From Deltaproteobacteria bacterium (GTDB taxonomy: Bacteria; Desulfobacterota; Desulfobulbia; Desulfobulbales; Desulfocapsaceae): a stretch of 64,000 nt of DNA. Position 1 is the first letter of the stretch. Every line of letters starts with the position of its first letter. Both the position numbers and the translations under genes were made by a program. Positions 1 through 9,995 of the stretch are shown piece after piece. The stretch is from positions 1 through 64,000 of the forward strand of contig JAPLJF010000018.1 in the NCBI GenBank assembly GCA_026388715.1, written 5' to 3'. Under the pieces are notes generated by a model. It was not told the origin of the DNA and did not search any database. It saw nothing but the letters and a program-made list of their open reading frames with translations.

Positions 1-1
1 T

Positions 2-382
2 TTGTTGATTGCGATGAATGTGTTGCTGAAATTCCCGGAAAAAGTCCTGCGTTATCCGGAGTTGTTTAATTTGACGGCCGAATCCGCCAAGCAGGTTAAA
101 TCCGAGATAGAGCAGCTGCATGACAAACTGATTACAGAGAAGAAAATTCACTATATCCGCAGCAATGGTGAGCCTTGGGAGCTGTCGGTTGCAGAAGTTT
201 TAGCGCGTAAATCCGCTTTTGAGATGAGCTATAACCCGAATGATTGTGTTGAGGTGCGCTGGGGGGCGGAAGCAGGAACAGAGGAATATGCGAGTTGTCA
301 ACGCCACGCGCCGGCGGCGCAGATCAAACAAATGACCGCGGTGCGCGAATGGTTTAAGGAAGCAAAACGTCCATCGCGTTGA
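2..382 (+). CDS. Hypothetical protein, C-terminal part (5' end outside window)
   Basis: An open frame runs in from the left edge and ends at a TGA. The only possible start inside the window is a TTG at the edge with no visible ribosome-binding site, so this is probably the last ~125 residues of a longer protein. The fragment is hydrophilic and has a Glu/Lys-rich segment that looks helical, followed by a motif around NPNDC and a CQRHAP segment near the end. I do not recognise the family. Nothing downstream on this strand is close enough to suggest an operon. The coding call rests on an uninterrupted frame with plausible composition. Confidence 0.55.
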   Translation: MLIAMNVLLKFPEKVLRYPELFNLTAESAKQVKSEIEQLHDKLITEKKIHYIRSNGEPWELSVAEVLARKSAFEMSYNPNDCVEVRWGAEAGTEEYASCQRHAPAAQIKQMTAVREWFKEAKRPSR

Positions 383-483
383 GTCAGCAATGAGGAGCGT
401 CATGGCAGATTCAGGGGCAGGTCTTGAATTATCAGCTTTCTTTGCCGTATTTGTTTACGATTTTCCTCACTGTTATATAGAAC

Positions 484-525
484 GAGAAAGGCCCCGCTTC
501 ACTGAAGAAGCAGGGCCTTTCTCGT
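484..525. terminator. Rho-independent terminator-like hairpin (duplicate copy)
   Basis: A GC-rich hairpin with arms GAGAAAGGCCC and GGGCCTTTCTC around a short loop. It is the duplicated version of the hairpin that follows intact mvhD. Confidence 0.6.
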
Positions 526-940
526 TACAAAATTTCTCAAAACTGATCAGCCAAGGGCCGTGGTCAGAGACTTCTCCATCTTTTCATTCACTATCTCCCC
601 AATATGTTCATTGGTCCAGACTCATCCTTGCGCACCGCCTTGGTGGCGCTGCCAAAGGCGATCCGTACCTTTTGATCGGAGACGGCAGCCAGGGCCTTGT
701 CGATCCGGGCCTTCAGTTCCTCTTTGGACAGTCCCTCGGCCTCGCCGATGGGGCCAAGCTCCTTGATCTGCGCCGTAAACTTGGTGATCAACTGGACAAA
801 GTGTGGGGCCTCGGCAGCAGACGCCCGCCCATTGCATCGTAATTACCAACCTGGTAATGGCATTCGCCAAGTTGTCAGCCGCCGGTAAAGATCCCGTCCG
901 CGCCTTCCACAAAGGCCCGCAGGACAAAGGCCGGATCTAT
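484..940 (-). pseudogene. Truncated, deleted second copy of the mvhD 3' region
   Basis: This stretch repeats 1909-2433 almost base for base, including the mvhD terminator hairpin. It covers the C-terminal two thirds of mvhD on the minus strand, including the UGA (875-877 here) that is read as Sec in the intact copy. The 5' third, with the start codon and first Cys cluster, is missing: similarity stops at about 940. A 68-base deletion after about 815 also shifts the frame, so the block cannot encode a working protein. The ordinary reading is a partial duplication that decayed. Confidence 0.85.
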
Positions 941-1184
941 AGATATCCTAACTGCTGGAGGATCATCACTGGAAATTGAATTTACATTAATAAAAAACAG
1001 ATTTGCAAGAAAGACCCATAAGATTGGCCACATAAGTAGAATACTATTGGCAAAACAGATAACACATACTATTTTCATTAGAAATCCGAGATCCCGGAAT
1101 ATCTTTTCTGCATTGAAACGGCAAAAAACAGAAGAGAATAACTATCCAGAGGATAGACAAATCAATCATTGAGGGAATATCACC

Positions 1185-1790
1185 ATGGAGATTGACCCGT
1201 TAGACACCATTGAGAAAGTTGATGAATCTCGCCCCGGCGATCGGGCTGCTATGCGCCTGAACACAGTTGTCGCTATTACGGTCGCAATCCTCGCCACCTT
1301 CATGGGTCTCTGCAAAGTTAAGGATGACAATATCGTCCAGAACATGCAACAGGCACAAGCCAACAAACTTGATCATTGGGCATATTATCAGGCACGTAAT
1401 ATTCGTGAAGAAATCGCCAAAGCGACCCTGATGCAGTTACGGTTAAGTGCAACCACCGGATCTCCTGCAGACCATGCACGTTATCAGCCAGCAATTGATG
1501 CCTACGAAAAAATGGCTACCGAACAAAGCAAGAAAAAAGATGAGTTAAAGGCATTGGCCGAGCAAGATCAGAAAAATTATGATGCTATAAATTTTCGAGA
1601 TGATCAATTTGATTTATCGGATGCGCTGATTGCAATTTCGATTTCATTGTTGGCAGTTACAGCGCTAACGCAAAAACGCTGGCTGTATCTGATCGCATTG
1701 ATTCCTACTGGATTTGGCATCTTAATGGGCTTGTCTGGATTGTTCGAATGGTCAATTCATCCTACAATCTTGGTTCGTTTGTTGTCATAA
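1185..1790 (+). CDS. DUF4337-family membrane protein
   Basis: A 201-residue protein starting at an ATG with a good GAGGGA ribosome-binding site. It has one hydrophobic segment near residues 28-45 (VVAITVAILATFMGLCKVKDDN), then a long polar, helix-prone region of about 100 residues, then two hydrophobic segments at about 147-190. This layout and the KVKDDNIVQ and YYQARNIREE-like motifs match the DUF4337 family, whose function is unknown. It sits between the intact mvhD and its broken copy and reads opposite to them, so it probably arrived with, or was trapped by, the rearrangement that made the duplication. Confidence 0.8.
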   Translation: MEIDPLDTIEKVDESRPGDRAAMRLNTVVAITVAILATFMGLCKVKDDNIVQNMQQAQANKLDHWAYYQARNIREEIAKATLMQLRLSATTGSPADHARYQPAIDAYEKMATEQSKKKDELKALAEQDQKNYDAINFRDDQFDLSDALIAISISLLAVTALTQKRWLYLIALIPTGFGILMGLSGLFEWSIHPTILVRLLS

Positions 1791-1818
1791 GAAAAATAAA
1801 TTGTAGTAGGACGCTAAA

Positions 1819-1877
1819 TAGGAAAAGGTGACAGAACTGAATTTGTGCGACGAAAATAGTTCTGTCACCTTTTCCTA
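1819..1877. repeat. Perfect 20-bp inverted repeat, REP-like
   Basis: Arms at 1819-1838 and 1858-1877 are exact reverse complements around a 19-base spacer. They contain GGTGACAGAACT and its complement. This GTGACAG-type palindrome resembles elements mobilised by REP-associated tyrosine transposases (inference from motif memory). It follows the DUF4337 gene and could also act as a bidirectional terminator. Confidence 0.55.
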
Positions 1878-1908
1878 TTAAACTCAACCATTCGTAATCG
1901 CAATTAAT

Positions 1909-1948
1909 GAGAAAGGCCCCGCTTCACTGAAGAAGCAGGGTCTTTCTC
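1909..1948 (-). terminator. Terminator-like hairpin after mvhD
   Basis: Hairpin with arms GAGAAAGGCCC and GGGTCTTTCTC, 24 bases beyond the mvhD stop. It likely ends the long minus-strand Wood-Ljungdahl transcript. Confidence 0.6.
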
Positions 1949-1971
1949 GTTACAAAATTTCTCAAAACTGA

Positions 1972-2574
1972 TCAGCCAAGGGCCGTGGTCAGAGACTTCT
2001 CCATCTTTTCATTCACTATCTCCCCAATATGTTCATTGGTCCAAATGGCATCCTTGCGCACCGTCTTGGTGGCGTTGCCAAAGGCGATCCGGACCTTTTG
2101 ATCGGAGACGGCGGCCAGGGCCTTGTCAATCCTGGCCTTCAGTTCTTCTTTGGACAGACCCTCGGCCTCGCCGATGGGGCCAAGCTCCTTGATCTGCGCC
2201 GTAAACTTGGTGATCAACTGGACAAAATGTGGGGCCTCGGCAGCAGACGCCCATTGCAGACTATACCGCTCCTCGCGGATACCGATATCCTTCAAGACCT
2301 TCCTGACCAGCGCACTCACACCCATTGCATCGTAATTACCAACCTGGTAATGGCATTCGCCAAGTTGTCAGCCGCCGGTAAAGATCCCGTCCGCGCCTTC
2401 CACAAATGCGCGCAGGACAAAGGCCGGATCTATGCGCCCGGTACACATCACCCGGACGGTGCGCATACTGGGCGGGTATTGAAACCGTGAAACACCGGCA
2501 GCGTCTGCCGCCGCGTAACAGCACCAGTTGCATAAAAAGCCAAGGATGCTGGGATTAAATTGCTGATCAGCCAT
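1972..2574 (-). CDS. mvhD: MvhD/FrhD-type hydrogenase iron-sulfur subunit, selenoprotein
   Basis: A 200-residue protein of the methyl-viologen-reducing hydrogenase delta-subunit family, which carries electrons between HdrA and a partner oxidoreductase through a [2Fe-2S] cluster. The N-terminus has the family motif FLCNWC, followed by a YPPSMR/VRVMCTGRIDPAFVL-type segment. An in-frame UGA at 2368-2370 (codon 69) replaces the first Cys of the usual GCHxGxCHY motif, giving G-U-x4-C-H-Y. Reading continues in frame for 131 residues of good family similarity. A hairpin with arms ATTACC/GGTAAT starts about 20 bases after the UGA, where a bacterial SECIS element belongs. The start has a GAGGAG site. 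It is last in the fdh-hdrA-mvhD set, 44 bases after hdrA. Confidence 0.9.
2368..2370 (-). other. Selenocysteine UGA codon in mvhD
   Basis: In-frame UGA between FTGG and QLGECHY, at the position of a conserved cluster-ligand Cys. The same UGA is kept in the broken duplicate (875-877). Confidence 0.88.
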
Positions 2575-2618
2575 ACGACGTTCTCCTCAAATATAATAAA
2601 CTTATTTTAGAAATAAAA

Positions 2619-5600
2619 TTACCTGTCGCCTGTTGCCCCGAAGGCCACTATCTGTGAGTTAATCTGCTCATTGGTAAACCCGCCCATGGAGATGGCAAAG
2701 GTCGGACAATGGGCGGCACAGATCCCGCAGGCCTTGCACGAGGCGGCAATGGTCTCCGCCTTCCGTTTGCCATCGACCTTCTGCATGACAATGGCCCCGT
2801 ACGGACAGAGGCTGACACAGAGGCCGCAGCCGATGCACTTGTCCTGCTCAACGCTCGAAACTATCGGGTCAACCTTCACATAACCCTTGACCAGCGGGAT
2901 TGCGGCCTTAGCCGCTGCCGCCTGAGCCTGCACAATGGTCTCATCAACAGGTTTGGGGCCATGGGCCAGTCCGCACACATAGACGCCGGAAACAGCCAGT
3001 TCCACCGGACGCAGTTTGACATGGGCCTCAAGGAAGAAGTTATTGGCCGTCACCGGCAGCTTCAACAGCTTGGAGAGGGTGTCGGTATCATCCGGCACAA
3101 TTCCCACGGACAGAGCCACCAGGTCCGGGCTCATGACGACCTCTTCCTGCATGATCGAATCAAAGAAGCGCACCTGAATCTTCGCGCCCTTCTCAGTCAC
3201 TTCCGGCTTGCGATCAACCTCATAGGGGATGAAGACCACCCCCAACTTGCGGGCCTCCATGTACGCATCCTCGGCAAAGCCATAGGTGCGCATATCGCGG
3301 TAGAGGACAACGATCTGGGAATCAGGATTGATCTCCTTGACCTTCAGGATATTCTTCAAGGCATGATTACAGCAGACCTTGGAGCAATAGTTGAGGTCAT
3401 CACCACGCGAACCGGCACACTGGATCATGACGATGGAACCGGGGGCCCGTGTCTTGGCCTTGCCCGCCAGTTGTTTCTCCAGCTCCTGCTGGGTCACAAC
3501 CTTTTTGGACTTGCCCAGCAGATACTTGTCAGGTCGATGCTCGCGGCCGCCGGTGGCGACAATGATGACCCCGTGGTCAACGGTCTGCTCAACTCTGGTC
3601 TTGCCCTTGCCGCTGGCAATCACCGACGAGAAGTTTCCGATAAAGCCGGCGGTCTGCACCAGCTCGGCATTACAGAGCACGTCCACCTTCTTCGATTTCG
3701 TGACCTTGTCGACAAGGGTCTGCAGATGCGACTGCACCGCGTCGCCGGCCAGGGTATGGTGCAGATGATGCAGGTTACCGCCAACGGCATCCCCTTTTTC
3801 AATGAGCACCGAATCAAATCCCTGCTCGGCAAGGTTCAGGGCGGCGGTCATTCCCGCCACTCCTGCCCCTATAACCAGGGCCTTGGCAGTTACCGGCACC
3901 GTCTGCTCGGGCAGCGGCTGGATAAGTCTGGCCTTGGCCACGGCCATGCGCACCAGATCCTTGGACTTGATGGTGGCAAGCTCAGGTTCACCGGCATGAA
4001 CCCAGGAACACTGATCACGGATATTGACCATCTCAAAGAGGTTCCGGTTGAGACCGGCATCGCGCAGGGTCTCCTGAAACAGCGGCTCATGGGTGCGCGG
4101 CGAACAGGCGGCAATCACCACCCGGTTCAGCTTGTGTTCCTTGATCTTCTTCTTGATAACCTCCTGGGCATCCTGGGAACAGGAGTAGAGGTTTTCGGTA
4201 TAAAAGGTGACATTCTTCATGTCCCCGGCGTAGTTGGCCACAGCGGCACAATCCACCACCGAGCTGATATTGATGCCGCAATGACAGACAAAAACGCCGA
4301 TCCTGACCTCATCGTCGGCCGCAACCTTCTGTTCCTCAGGATAGGTCTTCATCTCCACCCCTCTGCCCCGCACCTGTTTCAGGGAGGCGGCGGCCAAGGA
4401 GGCGGCGGCTGATGACTGGGTCACCGATTCCGGGATATCTTTCGGTCCCTGGAAGGCCCCGGCCACCACAATCCCTTGCTGACTGGTCTGCAGGGGGTTG
4501 AAGGCATTCGTGGCGCAAAAGTCATACTTATTGAGGTCAATCCTGGTAATATCGGCAATCTTTTTCGCGTCTTTGGGCGACTCAAGACCCACGGAGAGCA
4601 CCACCAGATCAAAGGGCTCAAACTTGTGCTGGCCGTCAAGGGTAGCATAGGTCAGCTGCAGGCGGTTCTCCCAGGGAGTGACATCCGCCACCTTGGCCCG
4701 GACAAACTTGATGCCGATGGCCTCGGCTCGCTCGCGGGCAGCATCGAAGTCCTTGCCCTGGGTCCGGATATCCATGTAGAAGATGGTGATATCCACTTCC
4801 GGGTCATGCTCCTTGGTTACCAGCGCCTCTTTGATGGCGTACATACAACAGACTGAAGAACAGTAGCCGTTATTGCAGCCGATATCACGGGAGCCGACGC
4901 ACTGGATAAAGGCCAAGCGTTTGGGATGGCGGCCATCAGAGAAGCATTTGATCTCGCCCATGAAGGGCCCGGAGGCGGTGGTCATCCGTTCAAACTCAAA
5001 AGAGGTGACCACATCCGGGTGTTTGCCGTAACCAAACTTGGCCAGGGTCTTGGGATCGATCTTGCCAAAACCCGGCGAGAGGATCACTGCCCCAATCTGC
5101 AACTTCCGCTCTTCCGGCTGCTGCTTAAAATTAATGGCATGACTCTGACAGACCGGCACACAGATCTGACAGGTCTCATGCTGCAGAAACAGACAGGAGC
5201 TCGGATCAATGTAATAGGTGGCAGGCACCGCCTGGGCGTAATCAATATGGATGGGACGGGTTATGGACAACCCCTCATTGTAGGGATCCACATGATGCCT
5301 GGGACAATACTGGGTGCAGAGCCCGCAGGCGGTACACGAATCGGCATCGATATAGCGCGGCCGCAGATTGACCGTGGCCGTGAAATTTCCTGGAGTTCCT
5401 TCCAATGCCAGAAGATCAGCATTGGTCAACATTTCAATATTGGGAGACCGACCGGCCTCTACCAGTTTTGGCGCCAGGATTCAGAGTGAGCAGTCATTGG
5501 TCGGAAAGGTCTTGTCAAGCTGGGCCATGACCCCACCGACAGCCGGTGATTTCTCAACCAGATAGACATAAAAACCAAGCTCAGTCAAATCAAGCGCGGC

Positions 5601-5669
5601 CTGTATTCCGGCGATGCCCCCGCCCAGAACCATCACCGATCCTTCCCGGTGATTCATTGCTTTACCCAT
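2619..5669 (-). CDS. hdrA: HdrA-like flavin/iron-sulfur protein (double HdrA), selenoprotein
   Basis: A 1016-residue heterodisulfide reductase A-like protein, the FAD and [4Fe-4S] subunit that splits or confurcates electron pairs. The first FAD-binding GGGIAG motif is at residues ~16-21, and a ferredoxin pair starts near residue 112 ([15 protein letters not shown]). A second Rossmann motif (GAGVAG) is at ~600, and a C-terminal double ferredoxin (CIGCGLC, CKACGIC) at ~940-990. So two HdrA modules are fused. An in-frame UGA at 5481-5483 (codon 63) sits in NDCSL-U-ILAPKL, where other HdrA proteins have Cys in a CxxC motif. Sec at this site is known in some methanogens and deltaproteobacteria. 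A short hairpin lies ~16-33 bases after the UGA. The start has AGGAGT upstream. Neighbours are fdhA upstream and mvhD downstream. Confidence 0.92.
5481..5483 (-). other. Selenocysteine UGA codon in hdrA
   Basis: In-frame UGA between NDCSL and [10 protein letters not shown]. Both flanks match HdrA, so this is a recoded codon and not a stop. Sec63 forms a CxxU motif with Cys60. Confidence 0.9.
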
Positions 5670-5721
5670 AATGTTACTCCTGAAAAATGATCGTTGGGTC
5701 TCTTATTAAGATTCCCTGATA

Positions 5722-8700
5722 TTATGCTTCAATTTTAGAGACCTTAATCGCACAGATCTTGTACTGGGGACTGCGCGAAAGCCGGTCAAGACTGTTTAAG
5801 GTCAGGTTATTCACAGGAACTTCTGCAAAGTGATACGGTATGGCAATGGTGCCAAGCTGCGAACGATCGGTTATCCTGGCACGAAGCTGTACCGTCCCCC
5901 GTCTGGAACTGATCTCAACTATATCCAGATCAGCAATGCCGAGGCGGACAGCATCCGCAGGGTTGATCTCGGCAAAGGCCTCTGGACACAGGGCCTCAAT
6001 CTCCGGTGTCTTCCGGGTCATGGAACCAAAATTGTACTGGGGCGTCTCCCTGATAGTGGTCAGGATCAGCGGATATTCGGCATCAGGCATCTCGGTGGGC
6101 GGCGTATAATCCTCGGGGATGAACAACCCCTTCCCCTGGGTGAATTTGCCGATATGGAGCACCGGTGTTCCCGGATGCTCATGATTCGGCACCGGCCATT
6201 GCAGCCCCACCTTCTCAAGACGCTCATAGGTGATCCCCGCATATTGGGGCATGAGCTGCGTCACCTCGTTAAAGATCTCTTCCGGGTTCGAGTAGGGCAT
6301 TTCATAGCCCATGCGATGGGACAATTCACAGAAGATCTGCCAGTCGGCCTTGGCCTCGCCGGGTGGTTCCACCGCCTTGCGCACCCGCTGCACACGGCGC
6401 TCGGTGCAGGTGAAGGTGCCGTCTTTCTCCGCATAGCAGGCCGCCGGAAAGACGATATCGGCCATCTTGGCGGTATCGGTGAGAAAGATATCCTGGACGA
6501 TGAGAAAATCGAGCTTCTCCAGGGCCGCTACGGCATGATGGGCATTGGGATCGGCCAGCACCGGGTCCTCACCAAAGACATAAATGCCTTTGATTTCGCC
6601 CTCCAGGATGGCATCCCAGACCTCGGTGGCCGCCTTGCCCTTGCGACGGGGCAGCTTCACCTCCCACATCTTCTCATAACGATCAAAGGCGTCATTGTTG
6701 TCGAGACCAGTGTATCCAGGCAGGGTATTGAACAAGGCTCCCATATCGCAGGCCCCCTGGACATTGTTCTGACCGCGCAGGGGATTCACTCCGCCGCCAG
6801 CCATCCCCAGCTTGCCGCAGAGCATGGCCAGATTGGCAATCGACTTGACGTTATCGGTGCCGGTGGCGTGATGGGCCAAGCCCATCCCGTAAAAAATGGC
6901 GCTTTTTTTACCAGGGGATGCGTAGAGACGGGCGGCGGCGCGAAGCTGGTCCTCTGCAATACCGGTGATCTTCTCGACATACTCCGGGGTGTACTTGGCG
7001 GTGACAATCTCCAGTTCCTCGAAGTTCTCGGTGCGCTCTTCGACAAACTTCTTGTCCCATATCCCCTCTTCGAGAATCACATGCACCATGCCATTCAACA
7101 GGGCGACATCACTGCCGGGGTTGGGCCGCAGCCAGAGATCCGCCTCATCGGCAAAACCGGTGCGCCTTGGATCAATCACCAGCAACTTGCTGCCGTTCTT
7201 CTTGGCCTGATGGATCCGCAGACCAATGGTGGGATGGCTGGTATCGGCATTGGAGCCAATCACCATGATCACATCCGATTCCTTAATATCAGCGATGGAG
7301 TTGGTCATCGCGCCGCTACCAAATGAAAGGGCCAAACTGGCCACAGTGGGAGCGTGTCAGAGGCGGGCGCAATGATCGATATTATTGGTACCGATCGAGG
7401 TGCGCATGAACTTCTGCATGAGGAAGTTCTCTTCATTGGTGGCCCGGGCGCAACTGAATCCGGCAATGGAATCAGGGCCATACATGGCCTTCAGATCAAA
7501 AAGTTTCTTGGCCGTGTAATCAAGGGCCTCATCCCAACTGGTCTCAACTAGCATCCCGTTCTTGCGGATCAGGGGTTTGGTCAGCCGGTCCTTATGCTGG
7601 ATAAACTCATGGCCAAAACGACCCTTGACGCACAAGGCCCCATAGTTTGGCGCCTGCGCCGGATCGGCAGTGACCTCAATCACGGTGTCGCCCTTGACCC
7701 GGAGAATGATCTGGCATCCCGCCCCGCAATAGGGACAGGTGCTGCGCACCTCTTTCACCGGTTCGCTGTGCAGGGGAATCGTCTGCGCCTTCTTGTTCAA
7801 GGCCCCGGTGGAACAGTTATCAACACACTTGCCGCAGGAGACGCAATTCTCCTTGAATTTCAACACCAGCCCCACAGGCCGTCCCTTGTCATCAAAGGTC
7901 TCGGCGCCAAGTTCAAGGGCATCATACTCACAGACCCGTTCGCAACGCCCGCAGAAGATACATTTATTTTTATCAACAATAATGGCCGGATGCGAATAAT
8001 CCCTGGCATAAACGGGGGTGATTCCCATGCCCGTCTTGTTGATATTGAGGTTATAGTTGATGGAAAGTTCCTTGAGATTACAGCGATCAAAGGCGGTACA
8101 CCCGCAGGACAGGCACCGCTCGGCCTCATGCAGGGCCATCTTCTCGGAAAACCCCAGTTTCACCTCATCAAAGTCCTGACTGCAGATCTCAGGCGGCCGG
8201 GTGGGCATTTTTTCCCTGAGTTTAACATCGACACCATCAAAATTCTTCAGATCAACTTCTTCAAAACCCTTGCCGCGGGTGAAGTTAAAACGGCTCTCCG
8301 CCTCTTCTTTCGGCGTTCCCATGACAAAGGCGTGGATATTGTCAGCGGCGCGACGGGCGGCAACAACGGCCTGGATAACCGATCGTGGACCACTGACCGC
8401 ATCGCCACCCGCAAAAACGCCTTCGATATTGATCTGGGAAGAACGGACATTGGCGTCTATGGTCTTATTGGGGGAAAGGGCAATGGACTTCTCCAGAGCG
8501 CCCCCGCTGAATTTATCAGCAACAGCGACCTGTCCCAGAGACGTAACAATGGAATCCACCTGCAGGGTATTCGTGGAACCGGCAATGGGCTCCGGCTGCC
8601 TGACTCCTTTGGCATCGGGCTCACCCAGCTTCATCCGGATCAACTCCAGTTTCAGCCTTGAACCCTGCGCAGTGGAATCGCAGATCTCAACCGGTGAGGC

Positions 8701-9846
8701 CATGAGCAGGAATTGGACCCCTTCCTTCTCGGCCTCTCTGATATTTCGCTGATGGGCGGGCATTTCCGTACGGGAACGGGGATAAATGACCGTCACCTCT
8801 GCCACCCCCTGCCTGATCAAGGTGCGTGCCACTTCCATGGCGATATTATTGCCGCCGATCACTGCCGCCCGCCGCCCCATATTAGGCCTTTTTCCTTCAG
8901 CCACCCGGCGAAGATACTTCATGGCCGAATAGGTATGAGGATTGATCGCCCCAGGGATCTCAAGAGGAATATCAATGCCTGCCCCGGTGGCAAGATAAAT
9001 GGCGGCATAGCCCTGATCTTTGAGGGACTGCAGGGTGAAATCCTTTCCCCATTTCTGACTGAGCTTGACCGAAACGCCCAGGCGCAGGATGGTATTGATC
9101 TCATAATTCAGAACATCCCGGGGAATGCGATACTCCAGAAAGCCATAACGCAGAGCCCCGCCCAGCATGGGTGATGACTCGAAAATAGTCACATCATGCC
9201 CTTTTCGGGTAAGAAAATGGGCGGCAGTCAACCCGGAGGGACCTCCGCCAATCACCGCGATCCGCTTTCCCGTGGGGGCATCCTTGGGGATTTTCAGATC
9301 AATTTCATGACGCATGCACCAGTCGGCGACAAAGCGTTTCAAATGGTTAATGGAGACAGGTTCATCAACGAGGATACGACGACAGCGGGTCTCACAGAAG
9401 CGAGGACAAACCCGGCCCACCGAAAAGGGCAGCGGGTTGCGTTCCATAACCAGACGCAGGGCCTCTTCATACTGCCCCTTGGCAACATGGGCAATATAGC
9501 CCTGAACATTGATCTGTCCGGGACAGGTGAGATTACAGGGGGCCTTGCAGTCACCAAAATGGGTCTCAGCCAGGATGGCCAGACGTTCCAGACGGTGCGC
9601 AACAACCCGGGCAGACTCCGTGGCGATAACCATCCCGTCCTGGGCCAGACCGATACAGGAAGGAACCAGTCCGTCCTGCCCTTCTATCTCGACCACACAG
9701 ATCTGGCAGGGGGTCTCGGCAGGCTTTCCCTGGACATGGCACAAGGTCGGAATATTGATGTCCGCTCGTCTGGCAACCTCAAGGATGGTGAGGCCAGCCT
9801 CGGCCACGATCTCGGCGCCATTTATGGTAAGGGTTACAGTGGTCAT
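5722..9846 (-). CDS. fdhA: Formate dehydrogenase alpha subunit fused to a GltD/NfnB-like flavoprotein, selenoprotein
   Basis: About 1374 residues combining what are often separate subunits. In order: a [2Fe-2S] ferredoxin-like domain (1-85, CQIC); a GltD-type Cys-rich helical domain (~95-165); an FAD/NAD(P) oxidoreductase domain (GGGPSG near 195, second Rossmann region ~340); two [4Fe-4S] motifs (CIFCGRC, CVSCGKC, ~620-690); then the molybdenum/tungsten-bis-MGD catalytic domain from TCPYCGAGC (~703) to the end. UGA at 7357-7359 (codon ~830) lies in DHCARL-U-HAPTV, the known Sec active site of FdhA/FdhF. The ATG at 9846 is preferred over the TTG at 9852. The expected reaction is reversible CO2 to formate with NAD(P)H and/or HdrA-MvhD as electron partners; the partner choice is inferred from fusion and neighbours. 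Confidence 0.92.
7357..7359 (-). other. Selenocysteine UGA codon in fdhA
   Basis: UGA followed by CAC, in the ARL-U-HAPTV context that is standard for Sec-containing formate dehydrogenases. A GGCC/GGCC hairpin lies ~15-30 bases downstream. Confidence 0.95.
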
Positions 9847-9910
9847 ACTCAAGTTCAGCGGTGAGAGTTAAAATTATTCAGTACAAAGACTTACTTTCTG
9901 ATATTTTTCC

Positions 9911-9977
9911 CCGCAGCGCCGCAGAGACGCTGAGAAAAACTTTTTCTGTCCTTCTCAGCGTCTCTGCGGCTCTGCGG
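9911..9977. repeat. Long palindrome between acsC and fdhA
   Basis: Arms 9911-9936 and 9952-9977 are nearly perfect reverse complements of about 26 bases (core GCAGAGACGCTGAGAA) around a 15-base spacer. This type of CAGAGACGC palindrome is widespread in bacteria as an intergenic repeat. It may stabilise or trim the operon mRNA between acsC and the formate dehydrogenase. Confidence 0.7.
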
Positions 9978-9995
9978 GAGACAATACTTAAAACT

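Larger units (their letters stand above)
1909..2433. repeat. Direct repeat, intact copy (partner at 484-940)
   Basis: 525 bases matched by 457 bases at 484-940 with few substitutions and one 68-base gap. The pair brackets the DUF4337 gene, so about 1.4 kb lies between equivalent points of the two copies. Confidence 0.9.

Noticed and set aside
390..842. Plus-strand frame of 150 codons
   Set aside because: It runs through the terminator hairpin and antisense to the mvhD remnant; a matching frame occurs over the intact copy for the same reason.
2709..4412. Long plus-strand open frame of 567 codons
   Set aside because: It is antisense to hdrA, whose Cys clusters and FAD motifs are clear. The plus-strand product has no family features.
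5481..9846. Sequencing errors or pseudogenes at the UGA codons of fdhA and hdrA
   Set aside because: Each UGA is a clean in-frame codon at an established Sec/Cys site, with no frame change, and both flanks are conserved.
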